A DNA stretch of 64,000 nucleotides from Nibribacter roseus. GTDB taxonomy: Bacteria; Bacteroidota; Bacteroidia; Cytophagales; Hymenobacteraceae. The notes under the pieces were generated by a model. It saw only the letters and a list, made by a program, of their open reading frames with translations, did not search any database and had not been told where the DNA came from. Positions 6,861-14,294 of the stretch are shown piece after piece. The position numbers and the translations under genes were made by a program. The stretch is taken from assembly GCF_042662225.1 (NCBI RefSeq), contig NZ_JBHSYQ010000004.1, positions 124,001-188,000 on the forward strand, in the 5' to 3' direction. Numbering within the stretch: the stretch's first letter is position 1; each line of letters begins with the position of its first letter.

Positions 6861-8349
6861 CCCAGCACAAGCCGCAGCCGAGTTATTGGCGCGTAGACAG
6901 GCCCGCACTAACATGCAGGCCTTTGTGCTTTATACCAAGCCCGACTACGTGGTGAAGCCCTTCAATCATGAACTCTGCAAGAAGTTGGACGCCTTCGCCA
7001 GGGGCGAGATAAAGAAGCTAATCGTTACTATGCCGCCACAACACGGCAAGAGTGAGCTTACCACCCGCCGCTTCCCAGCCTATCTACTAGGCCGTAACCC
7101 TAAGCTTAAGATTGCTATCTGCTCGTATTCAGCCACCGTGGCAGAGAAGTTCAACCGCGACATACAGCGCATCATTGATAATGACTCTTACCACAAGATA
7201 TTCCCCGACACCGTTCTGAATGAATCCAACGTGGTGAGCTCTGCGCAAGGTTCCTTCCTGCGCAACAGTGAGATATTCGAGACGGTAGGGCATGGCGGCT
7301 TTGTGAAGACCGTGGGTGTGGGCGGTTCCCTTACCTCCACGCCTGTGGACATTGGCATCATTGATGACCCGTTGAAGGATCGGAAAGAAGCCAAATCCAT
7401 CACCGTGAGGGAAAGCGTTTGGGACTGGTACACGGACGTATTCGAGACACGCCTTCACAACGATAGCCAGCAGCTGATCATTATGACGCGTTGGGACCCT
7501 AGCGATCTGGTGGGGAAGGTGCTGAAGCGTGACAAAGACTGGCAGATAGTGAACTTCGAAGGCATCAAAACAGGGCCTAAGACCGATTATGACCAACGCG
7601 AGGTAGGAGAGGCGCTATTCCCTGAAAAGCACTCCTTAGAGAGGCTATTAGCCATTAAAGAGAGTAACCCCATCACGTTCAACAGCCTTTACCAGCAAGA
7701 CCCGAAACCAAGCCTAGAGGCGTTGGTGTACCCGAACTGGAGGCAGATACAGGCTATGCCAGACCTGCAACCCACCTACGGCATGGACTTTGGCTTTACC
7801 AATGACCCTAGCACCCTGGTGGAGGTGATGAAGCAGAACCTCAAGATATTCACAAAGGAGGTGTTCTATGAGAAGGGGTTGACCAATAACGCCATCAAGA
7901 AGCGCACGCTCAACTACTTCCTTAGCACTGGCCGCAACCTGAAGTCTCTGATAGTAGGCGACAGCGCAGAGCCCAAGACCATAGCAGACCTGCAGGCGGA
8001 AACCATCTGCAGAGTGGAGCCAAACGACAAGCGCGACTTCCCGAACCTTACAGCCTATATCTTCAAAACGCATGAGGGTGAGTTCTATAAACTTGCGGGA
8101 CTGAACATTGTTGGCGCGCACAAGCCACCAGGCAGCATCAACGCAGGGGTGGAGTACCTGAATGAGCATGAGGTATATGTAGAGGTGAATTCAGCCAACC
8201 TGTGGCAGGAGCGCAACAGCTACGAGTACATAATGATGAACGGCGTATCTACCAACGAGATTTACGACCGTAACAACCACGCGCTGGACCCGATTAGGTA
8301 CGTGGTGAATACTGTTTACAGCAACAACAAACCCAACAACAACTGGTAA
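6823..8349 (+). CDS. terL: Terminase large subunit
   Basis: This is the ATP-driven packaging motor and nuclease. The 508-aa protein has Walker A TMPPQHGKSE (69-78), Walker B with catalytic acid GIIDDP near 175, and a C-terminal RNase H-like nuclease starting GMDFGFTNDPS near 323. Length matches HK97-type large terminases. The GTG start at 6823 is chosen because an AAGGAG box lies 5 nt upstream inside terS. A start after the terS stop would remove only the short leader. Confidence 0.95.
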   Translation: MTKTLQESPPRVSPAQAAAELLARRQARTNMQAFVLYTKPDYVVKPFNHELCKKLDAFARGEIKKLIVTMPPQHGKSELTTRRFPAYLLGRNPKLKIAICSYSATVAEKFNRDIQRIIDNDSYHKIFPDTVLNESNVVSSAQGSFLRNSEIFETVGHGGFVKTVGVGGSLTSTPVDIGIIDDPLKDRKEAKSITVRESVWDWYTDVFETRLHNDSQQLIIMTRWDPSDLVGKVLKRDKDWQIVNFEGIKTGPKTDYDQREVGEALFPEKHSLERLLAIKESNPITFNSLYQQDPKPSLEALVYPNWRQIQAMPDLQPTYGMDFGFTNDPSTLVEVMKQNLKIFTKEVFYEKGLTNNAIKKRTLNYFLSTGRNLKSLIVGDSAEPKTIADLQAETICRVEPNDKRDFPNLTAYIFKTHEGEFYKLAGLNIVGAHKPPGSINAGVEYLNEHEVYVEVNSANLWQERNSYEYIMMNGVSTNEIYDRNNHALDPIRYVVNTVYSNNKPNNNW

Positions 8350-8350
8350 C

Positions 8351-9718
8351 ATGAACTTCCTAGAACGCACTAAAACACTATACCAAGCCGCTCTTCTGAG
8401 CTACGACCTGCCGATGGCGGTAAAGGCCTTGGGTAATACCTCGGTAACGGTCCAGCAGCTGAACGAGGCGCTTTACCAGTTCCATAACAAAGGACAGTTA
8501 ATGGTGCCGGCCTATGACTCAGCAAAAAGCAGCAAGGCGTATGTAACTATTGACGATATTTACAGTATAGTCAACTACATCATCACCACCGCATCGCCAA
8601 TCCCATGGCGCGTGATGGTAAGGCAGCCTGACGGCTCCGCAAAGGCAGAGAACGGCCCCCTTCAACACCTCATAGACAACCCCAACCCGCACCAAGGCAG
8701 AGAGCAGATAGTGGAGGCCCTTCTAGGGTATAAGCTGCTTAACGGCAATACTTACCTATGGGCGCCACGGTTAGAGGTGGGGGCTAATAAGGGCAAGGCA
8801 AAGGAAATGTACGTTCTGCCCGCCAACCGCACCAAGATCGTGTTTGGTAACGCCATTAACCCCGTCGGCGGCTATAAGCTTTCCTATACCAACTACTCCA
8901 AAGAAGACTTCAAGCCTGAGGACGTGCTGCACTCCAAGTACTTCAACCCTGACGTGGAGGAGTTCGGCGATATGTACGGGCTGAGCAAGCTACGTGCAGC
9001 CGCCAAGCGTATGGCCATAGCCGGTGAGATCGCCACCGCACAGGGCACCAGCTTCAAGAACATGGGCCCCAAAGGTGTATTGGCAAGAGACGGAGACGAG
9101 TTCACGGAAACTCAGGCAACCAACTTGGAAAAACGGTTCCGGCAGAAGTACATGGGAAGCCATAACGCCGGCGCGATACCAATGACCGGAGGCTCTGTTA
9201 AGTGGGTGCCGATGGGGTTAAGCCCTGTTGACCTGGATTTGATAGAATCCGAAAAATGGACGTTTGACAAACTCTGCAACGTGTTCAAGTTCCCGAGCCA
9301 GGTACTGAACAACGGGGGGGAGGGCACCACCTTCTCCAACAAGCTGGAGGCGAAGAAGATGCTGTACACGGACTGCATCATTCCCGAGCTGCAGAGCGTG
9401 ATAGCCGATTTCAACCGTTGGCTCCCTATGTATTACGACCCGTCCGGAAACACTTATGTGGAGCTGGACACCTCCGGTATTTCAATCCTTCAGGAGGACA
9501 AGAAGGCGCAGGCGGAGATGCTGAACGCCGCGTGGTGGGTATCAGTGGACCGCAAGCAGGAGATATTGGGAGAAACAGTTGACCCTAAGTGGAAGGGCGT
9601 GTACATGGTGCCTATGAACATGGTGCCGGTCACTGATCCTTCTGACTTTACCCGTGCCACCGACATTGAGGAAGAGGTAAAACGACTGAAAGAGAAAGGC
9701 ATATCCGATTACACATAA
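8351..9718 (+). CDS. Portal protein (HK97 family)
   Basis: The portal forms the dodecameric ring through which DNA enters the head. The 455-aa protein has the family hallmarks: LNGNTYLW, PDEDVLHxK-like EDVLHSKYFNPD, and the late IESEKWTFDKLCNVFKFPSQVL segment. It starts 1 nt after the large terminase and precedes the head genes, the usual order. Confidence 0.95.
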   Translation: MNFLERTKTLYQAALLSYDLPMAVKALGNTSVTVQQLNEALYQFHNKGQLMVPAYDSAKSSKAYVTIDDIYSIVNYIITTASPIPWRVMVRQPDGSAKAENGPLQHLIDNPNPHQGREQIVEALLGYKLLNGNTYLWAPRLEVGANKGKAKEMYVLPANRTKIVFGNAINPVGGYKLSYTNYSKEDFKPEDVLHSKYFNPDVEEFGDMYGLSKLRAAAKRMAIAGEIATAQGTSFKNMGPKGVLARDGDEFTETQATNLEKRFRQKYMGSHNAGAIPMTGGSVKWVPMGLSPVDLDLIESEKWTFDKLCNVFKFPSQVLNNGGEGTTFSNKLEAKKMLYTDCIIPELQSVIADFNRWLPMYYDPSGNTYVELDTSGISILQEDKKAQAEMLNAAWWVSVDRKQEILGETVDPKWKGVYMVPMNMVPVTDPSDFTRATDIEEEVKRLKEKGISDYT

Positions 9719-9727
9719 CATAACCGC

Positions 9728-9928
9728 ATGACATTCGACCCCTTTGAGTACCTACCCTACAGCACCAAGGACGTGCGACCGGGGCACCTGAGCGTAGGCT
9801 TCGGCATCTACCTGCACCACAGAGACGTGATAGGGCTCACCAAGGGGGTGATGCACATTGAAGAGTTTTACAGGGGCAAGCCGGTGCTGATCGGCAAGCC
9901 AAAGAGGTATAAACACCAAAGGAATTAG
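9728..9928 (+). CDS. Small hypothetical phage protein
   Basis: A 66-aa basic protein rich in Gly, His and aromatic residues. No family is recognised. It lies between portal and head-morphogenesis genes on the same transcript. It may be a late accessory gene. Confidence 0.5.
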   Translation: MTFDPFEYLPYSTKDVRPGHLSVGFGIYLHHRDVIGLTKGVMHIEEFYRGKPVLIGKPKRYKHQRN

Positions 9929-9930
9929 CA

Positions 9931-10146
9931 ATGGATTATAAAGAATTTAAAGTAACGGGCGCGGGTGTTTTAAAGGTTTCTGAGTCTGCAGAGTGGGAGT
10001 GTGGGCAGGATAAGGGCTTTTCATTAGGCTTCTATTTTGGAAAGGATAAACAGGGGTGGCAGTTCTTGGGGAGCGGTGTTTTGCCTATAGCCGAAGCAAT
10101 AAAATTAGCGCACTTGATCTTGGAAAACGCCCCGAAAGACCAATGA
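9931..10146 (+). CDS. Small hypothetical phage protein
   Basis: A 71-aa protein that looks like a small beta-rich fold followed by a C-terminal helix (AEAIKLAHLILENA). No family is recognised. Its stop overlaps the Mu-F gene start as ATGA. Confidence 0.5.
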   Translation: MDYKEFKVTGAGVLKVSESAEWECGQDKGFSLGFYFGKDKQGWQFLGSGVLPIAEAIKLAHLILENAPKDQ

Positions 10147-10898
10147 AAACTGAAGCCCAAAAAGCCTTTCTCTGGAAATCAGTAGACCGAAGGCGCGCAG
10201 CCTTTGACGCACGCGGTCAGAGACTGATACTGCAAGCCCTTAACAAGCAGATAGCACCCGTGATCGTGGCCATAGAGCAGGGGAAAGACGCAGAGAAAGC
10301 CATATCAGAAAAGCCCATTCAGGAGGCTATCACAGAACTGTACGTCATGGTGGGGGTGCACTTCGCCAAAGAGCAGTACGGAAGCCTGAAGAGCCACGAA
10401 AGCGACTACCTGACCAAAGCCGATGCCGAGGAGAGCGTGTGGATTAGGTTCATGCGCCGTTTCGCGCTGGAGAAGGCAGGGGACAGGATAAAGGCTATCA
10501 CGGAAACCACCCTCAAGAAGGTGCGCTCAGTACTGGAAGAGGCGGCAAAGGAGGGGTTGAGCATACCCAATACCGCCAAGTTGATGATAGATGAGTTCAA
10601 CGGCATCAATAAGCAGAGGGCAACGGTCATTGCACGCACGGAGATCGTGTCAAGCAGCAACCGCGGCAGCCTGTTGGGTGCTCAGAGCACGGGTCTGAAG
10701 CTGAATAAAGAGTGGCTCAGCACAAGGGACAGCCGCACGCGTGAGAGCCACATTGCCGTTGATGGCCAGACAGTAGACCTAGAGGGGCTGTTTAAGGTGA
10801 ACGGGGCAGAGTTGGAGCACCCAGGGGACGGGACGCACGGCGCACCAGCATCAGAACTCGTTATGTGTCGCTGCACACAGGTTTATGTGCCTAAGTGA
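10143..10898 (+). CDS. Mu gpF-like phage head morphogenesis protein
   Basis: This minor head protein is thought to be needed for early procapsid assembly and is often injected with DNA. The 251-aa protein has a helical N-terminal half. Its C-terminal Phage_Mu_F domain runs from RATVIARTE to the end and includes WLSTRDSRTRESH, VDG, HPGDG and a final CRC motif, all typical. The frame is open from 10056, but ATG 10143 is preferred because it overlaps the upstream stop (ATGA) and starts the conserved region. Confidence 0.85.
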   Translation: MKTEAQKAFLWKSVDRRRAAFDARGQRLILQALNKQIAPVIVAIEQGKDAEKAISEKPIQEAITELYVMVGVHFAKEQYGSLKSHESDYLTKADAEESVWIRFMRRFALEKAGDRIKAITETTLKKVRSVLEEAAKEGLSIPNTAKLMIDEFNGINKQRATVIARTEIVSSSNRGSLLGAQSTGLKLNKEWLSTRDSRTRESHIAVDGQTVDLEGLFKVNGAELEHPGDGTHGAPASELVMCRCTQVYVPK

Positions 10899-10925
10899 TT
10901 TATGATATCAACATCTTTTGTGCGC

Positions 10926-10958
10926 TTGTTGTAAGAGCGGGTATAACTTCTATCTTTG
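10926..10958 (+). promoter_or_regulatory. Bacteroidota-type promoter for accessory gene
   Basis: A perfect -7 element TATCTTTG (10951-10958) is preceded by TTG at 10926-10928, a gap of 22 nt within the 17-23 nt usual for Bacteroidota sigma-ABfr promoters. It ends 23 nt before ATG 10982. This suggests the next gene is transcribed on its own, as expected for a moron. Confidence 0.6.
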
Positions 10959-10981
10959 TTTACACCAAATCCATAAAAGTT

Positions 10982-11263
10982 ATGTTTTTAGAATTACCGT
11001 ACCCTGAAGACTCTCCAATTAGGCAAACTATTGCACAAAAAGAAATCCATGGAGTGGTTCGTAGTGAACATGACCTTACTCTTACAATAGTATATGACGG
11101 GGCTAATGGATATAGAATGGAGCACGTTTATCAAGCGAAGTCAATAAAAGAGCTTGATGAATTGTATGTAGAAATTAGAAAAGACTTGGGTTTAGAAATC
11201 CAAAATCCACAACCGGAGCATCAACCTTTATCTCAGAGAATGAGGATAGCTAGAAAGAAATAA
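10982..11263 (+). CDS. Accessory (moron-like) hypothetical protein
   Basis: A 93-aa protein of mixed alpha/beta type. It is AT-richer than neighbouring head genes and is framed by its own promoter (10926-10958) and terminator (11267-11292). The frame is open from 10895, but ATG 10982 lies just after the promoter and is preferred. No family is recognised. The layout is that of a moron expressed from the lysogen. Confidence 0.6.
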   Translation: MFLELPYPEDSPIRQTIAQKEIHGVVRSEHDLTLTIVYDGANGYRMEHVYQAKSIKELDELYVEIRKDLGLEIQNPQPEHQPLSQRMRIARKK

Positions 11264-11266
11264 GCT

Positions 11267-11292
11267 AAAGCCCCGCCTAACCGTGGGGCTTT
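11267..11292 (+). terminator. Bidirectional intrinsic terminator
   Basis: A perfect 8-bp stem AAAGCCCC/GGGGCTTT with a 10-nt loop lies between convergent genes. The A and T ends make it usable from both strands, ending the plus-strand moron and the minus-strand cassette. Confidence 0.75.
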
Positions 11293-11293
11293 A

Positions 11294-11449
11294 TCATTTA
11301 AACCAATCCACCACCCACTCCCAAGCCTCTTTCCCCTTCAGCAGAAGGAGCATGGCCAAGGCGATAACGCTACCCGCTATTACGGTGCTTTTCACCTTCT
11401 CCCACCAGTAGTGCTCGTGTTGCCAGTGCCTGCGGTCTTTCTTTTCCAT
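11294..11449 (-). CDS. Small single-helix membrane protein
   Basis: A 51-aa protein with a basic, aromatic start (KKDRRHWQHEHYWWEKV), one membrane helix (about 17-34) and a short Trp-rich tail. ATG 11449 is preferred over the upstream open frame because that part overlaps the S24 gene. It is the last gene of the reverse cassette. No family is recognised. Confidence 0.45.
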   Translation of the reverse strand: MEKKDRRHWQHEHYWWEKVKSTVIAGSVIALAMLLLLKGKEAWEWVVDWFK

Positions 11450-11778
11450 ACCAAGTTTCTGTGCACCCCCATAACAACGCCCCATATCTGCCCGTCACTG
11501 AGAGGTACGGGTTCGCCTGCCATCGGTTCAGCCAGTAGCCACCCTTTGCCGTCACGCACCTCGTAGCGCCTCATCAGCCACTCCGTGGTGAAGGCCAGCA
11601 CCAACATTCCGCTTTCGGGTGTCACGTCCCTGTCAATTAGCAGCAGGTCGCCTTTGACGATACCCGCGCCGCTCATGGCGTTGCTGTCCATGAAGACGTG
11701 GAAGCGGGAGGCCTCGTTCTCAGTGGCGTAGCTGTTCAGGTCTATGGTCTCGCTTCCGTGGTCGTTCAGGTACTGCAT
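11392..11778 (-). CDS. S24/UmuD-fold protein lacking catalytic residues
   Basis: The 128-aa protein matches the LexA/UmuD C-terminal fold: FHVFMDSNAMSGAGIVKGDLLLIDR, then WLMRRYE, then IWGVVMGV. In active members Ser stands directly before Met in the first motif and Lys lies in the second. Here these positions read Ala and Arg, so self-cleavage is probably lost. There is no N-terminal DNA-binding domain. It may be a UmuD-like partner or a decoy of SOS control. Its end overlaps the next cassette gene by 58 nt. Confidence 0.65.
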   Translation of the reverse strand: MQYLNDHGSETIDLNSYATENEASRFHVFMDSNAMSGAGIVKGDLLLIDRDVTPESGMLVLAFTTEWLMRRYEVRDGKGWLLAEPMAGEPVPLSDGQIWGVVMGVHRNLVWKRKTAGTGNTSTTGGRR

Positions 11779-11782
11779 GGGG

Positions 11783-11790
11783 CAAAGGTA
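11783..11790 (-). promoter_or_regulatory. Possible -7 element giving a leaderless transcript
   Basis: The minus strand reads TACCTTTG, a match to TAnnTTTG, ending 4 nt before the ATG of the S24-like gene. Transcription would start at or very near the A of the ATG. No clear TTG -33 element is seen, so confidence is moderate. Confidence 0.4.
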
Positions 11791-11835
11791 CGGATTCGCA
11801 CGGGTTTGAGAAAAGGAGGGCGGAAACGGGTTAGG

Positions 11836-12096
11836 CTATCCCTCTTTAGGGTAATCGTCCCAACTGATAACTGTATCGCTTTCATTCATGTGCGACTGTA
11901 CTTTTACCTCAAAACCATTTTCCTTCAGCTTGATAATAATGTGAGGCGGCAAGTGCCTGTAAATGGTTAGTTGCATTTCGCCTTTGAGGGCTACTTTAGA
12001 GATTTGGTCATAGATTCCCTTTACCTCTTCGTCTCGCTTTCTGTCTGCCAATACCTTAGCTTGTTTGGCAAGTGTTAATGCTTCGTGTGCGTACAT
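11836..12096 (-). CDS. Hypothetical phage accessory protein
   Basis: An 86-aa protein with a helical N-terminal half (HEALTLAKQAKVLAD, EEVKGIYDQISKVA) and a beta-rich C-terminal half ending SWDDYPKEG. Similar small proteins occur in Bacteroidota prophages, as I recall. Function unknown. It lies within the reverse-strand cassette. Confidence 0.55.
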   Translation of the reverse strand: MYAHEALTLAKQAKVLADRKRDEEVKGIYDQISKVALKGEMQLTIYRHLPPHIIIKLKENGFEVKVQSHMNESDTVISWDDYPKEG

Positions 12097-12134
12097 ATCT
12101 CAATCAGCAGCACCGCTGCCAGAGGTTTGGTTAG

Positions 12135-12413
12135 TTAGACAAAGTTGGCCTTGTTGTTGGTTATGATATAGTGTGACTGGCACGGGAAGCCATAGTTCCC
12201 TATGGAAGGGTGTAACGAAACGTTAGATCCTTTTTCTGTCAATTGCCAGCCTCCTTTCCCTAAAGGTGTTACCGTTTCGTTGCCGCACCCACAGAGGCAT
12301 TTATGCAAAGCAGTGCCAAATTCCTTAGAGATATACAGCTTACCTTCTTCCATGCTCTCAGGCACATACTCTACAAATACCGGCTCTATGGCTACCTGTT
12401 TTATAGTTTTCAT
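12135..12413 (-). CDS. DUF6527-like protein with CxCGC zinc site
   Basis: The 92-aa protein has the pattern KLYISKEFGTALHKCLCGCGNE, then SLHPSIGNYGFPCQSHY, which I recognise as DUF6527. The Cys cluster (CLCGC), the later Cys and the His probably bind zinc. In bacterial genomes this family often sits beside ubiquitin-like/E1-like conjugation genes; no such gene is visible here, so its role in the phage is unknown. Confidence 0.65.
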   Translation of the reverse strand: MKTIKQVAIEPVFVEYVPESMEEGKLYISKEFGTALHKCLCGCGNETVTPLGKGGWQLTEKGSNVSLHPSIGNYGFPCQSHYIITNNKANFV

Positions 12414-12419
12414 CTTTGG

Positions 12420-12800
12420 TTAGTCTTTGAATTGCAGTTCCTCGCCTGTGGTAGCAAATATGTAGTTCTGCAACTGGTGTACATAGGTAAGTTTCGCTAG
12501 CCTCTTGTCTAGGTTGGTATCCCAATAAACAGACCAGTAGCCTTGTATATGCTTCCGGTAAACGTTTTTCCTGTTGGGCAGCTGAAAGCCGTCTTCCGTC
12601 TTTTCAAACCCCGCCCGTAGCAGCCAGTCTACGGTAAGTGGAATGGGGTCTAAATCCTTTACATCAACATCAAGATAAACCGGGCTATTTGCACCAATTA
12701 GATTTACTTCATCATCAAGGAAGTTTAATCCTGCCACTTGAAACAGCACATCCTTATAAACCACCCTTGAACTATTGCGCAACTCCCTAGCCTCAATCAT
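12420..12800 (-). CDS. Hypothetical phage protein (PIPLT-WLL family)
   Basis: A 126-aa protein starting ARELRNSSRVVYKD and carrying DPIPLTVDWLLRAGFEK, followed by a beta-rich end. This layout is common in small phage proteins of Bacteroidota (inference from memory). The frame is open to 12866, but ATG 12800 fits the 8-nt overlap with the upstream gene and the conserved start. Function unknown. Confidence 0.6.
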   Translation of the reverse strand: MIEARELRNSSRVVYKDVLFQVAGLNFLDDEVNLIGANSPVYLDVDVKDLDPIPLTVDWLLRAGFEKTEDGFQLPNRKNVYRKHIQGYWSVYWDTNLDKRLAKLTYVHQLQNYIFATTGEELQFKD

Positions 12801-12975
12801 GGCGCGCTCCTTTCTGGACAGGTTCTGAGAAAACCAATCTATCTCGCATTGCATTGATCTTGTCAAACAAAAGGGACAGTTCCGCCTTGTCTCCTGGCGT
12901 AACGTCCATAAACAGAATATCTTGAATGTGGCTCATGGCCATAGAAAGCTTTCGGTTGATTTTAGATTTACTCAT
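12793..12975 (-). CDS. Small helical phage protein, first gene of reverse operon
   Basis: A 60-aa helical protein. It has the best ribosome-binding site of the cassette, AAAGGAG 9 nt before its ATG, which is rare in Bacteroidota and supports this start. No family is recognised. Confidence 0.55.
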   Translation of the reverse strand: MSKSKINRKLSMAMSHIQDILFMDVTPGDKAELSLLFDKINAMRDRLVFSEPVQKGARHD

Positions 12976-13142
12976 TTCACTTTCTCCTTTCAGTTAAACT
13001 TTATATAGCGGAAACAGTATAAATACCTATCCCACCCCCGATAAGCATCCGTGTAAATGTGGGTAACTTGGTTTATTAACATTACTTATGAACATATCTA
13101 GCTCTCTGATAAATAGATAAGCTAAACCCGTATTCGTTTCGT

Positions 13143-13283
13143 CTACTTTGCCTCGTTTTGTCGGGGCTTTTTTATGCGCATGCTCGCCACCTGCTTTTTC
13201 CTGAGCACGTTCACCAGCGCCCACTGCTGGCTGTTCTCAAACCAATACCAGACGAGGTAGGGCTCAGGCTGTATGTGCGTCAT
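13143..13283 (-). CDS. Small hypothetical protein (46 aa)
   Basis: A 46-aa frame (start MTHIQPEPYLVWYWFEN, basic end KKPRQNEAK) whose ATG overlaps the stop of the upstream gene as ATGA, implying coupling. No family is recognised. A GC hairpin with T-run that looks like a plus-strand terminator lies inside this frame. Confidence 0.4.
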   Translation of the reverse strand: MTHIQPEPYLVWYWFENSQQWALVNVLRKKQVASMRIKKPRQNEAK

Positions 13284-13465
13284 GGCTTGTCGTCTAGGTT
13301 GACTGCAAACGGGAAGCCTCCATTCTTGATAGCGTCCTGCCTGTACAGGTGCCTACGGTAATCCGATAGCGTTGCAAACCCTAATGCCTTCCGCCTTTCC
13401 TCCATTGCTTTTTTAAGTTCCGCCGCCACGCTTAATGTTGGTAATCTTGGCTCTTTGCTTTCCAT
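13280..13465 (-). CDS. Small RHH-like hypothetical protein
   Basis: A 61-aa basic protein with a strand-helix-helix outline (LPTLSVAAELKKAMEERRKA, FATLSDYRRHLYRQD), which resembles ribbon-helix-helix regulators. ATG 13465 is preferred; the extra upstream codons lie in AT-rich promoter-like DNA. It may regulate the reverse cassette, which is an inference. Confidence 0.45.
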   Translation of the reverse strand: MESKEPRLPTLSVAAELKKAMEERRKALGFATLSDYRRHLYRQDAIKNGGFPFAVNLDDKP

Positions 13466-13567
13466 AAATATATGTGTGTCATATTTATACATGAATATAC
13501 GTAAAGTATAGATTTAAGCAAAGCCTTTTTGCACTTTTGTTAGTAAGTAATAGCAAAATTCGCCGTA

Positions 13568-14293
13568 ATGCTGAATCACTACCTCACCAAAAGCACCAGC
13601 CTGAGTTTTAAGGACGTGGACACGGCCAAAGGCATTGTGACCGGCTATTTCTCGGCCTTTGATATTCCCGATTCAGACGGCGATGTTATCCGCAAGGGGG
13701 CATACGCCAAAACCATCACTGAACGCGGCCCCAAATCCTCACAGCCCCGCATCAAGCACCTCTTAGACCACAACACCACCAAAGCCATAGGCAAACTGCT
13801 GGAGTTGGAAGAGGACGCGACAGGCTTGCGCTACGTGTCGCAGCTGGGCAGCCACACACTCGGCAAAGATGCGCTGGCCATGATACAGGACGGCATCATC
13901 ACCGAGCACTCCGTGGGTTTCAAGACCATTCGGGAACAGCAGCAGGGTGACTATAACGAGATCACGGAGATACTCCTTTGGGAAGGCTCCAGCCTACAGG
14001 CTTGGGGCGCTAACCCGTTCACACCCATCACAGATATTAAGAGCCAGTTAGCGGCCAACCCTGACCACATGGAGAAGGTGTTTGCCCGCTTCGATAAGCT
14101 ATGCAAAGCCCTTACGGGTGGCAATTACTCAGACGAGACATTTGAGCTGCTCCAGATAGAGCAGAATCAGATAAAACAGGCAATCAAAGAAACGCTCACC
14201 GTTGCGCCGGTCACTGACCACCCAACCGCCGAGGCTAAGAAGAATGCCGAACTACTTCAATTATTCAGAAAAGAACTAAAACTGACCTACTAA
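13568..14293 (+). CDS. HK97-family prohead protease
   Basis: This protease cleaves the scaffold/delta domain of the capsid during head maturation. The 241-aa protein has the family order: GYFSAFDIPDSDGDVIRKGAY, then RIKHLLDHN (catalytic His region), IQDGIITEHSVGF (catalytic Ser) and WEGSSLQAWGANP. The C-terminal 75 residues are helical and may serve as scaffold. It is 1 nt from the capsid gene. Confidence 0.9.
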   Translation: MLNHYLTKSTSLSFKDVDTAKGIVTGYFSAFDIPDSDGDVIRKGAYAKTITERGPKSSQPRIKHLLDHNTTKAIGKLLELEEDATGLRYVSQLGSHTLGKDALAMIQDGIITEHSVGFKTIREQQQGDYNEITEILLWEGSSLQAWGANPFTPITDIKSQLAANPDHMEKVFARFDKLCKALTGGNYSDETFELLQIEQNQIKQAIKETLTVAPVTDHPTAEAKKNAELLQLFRKELKLTY

Positions 14294-14294
14294 A

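Noticed and set aside
13150..13173. GC hairpin with T-run that looks like a plus-strand terminator
   Set aside because: It lies within a minus-strand mini-gene, and no plus-strand transcript is expected upstream of it.
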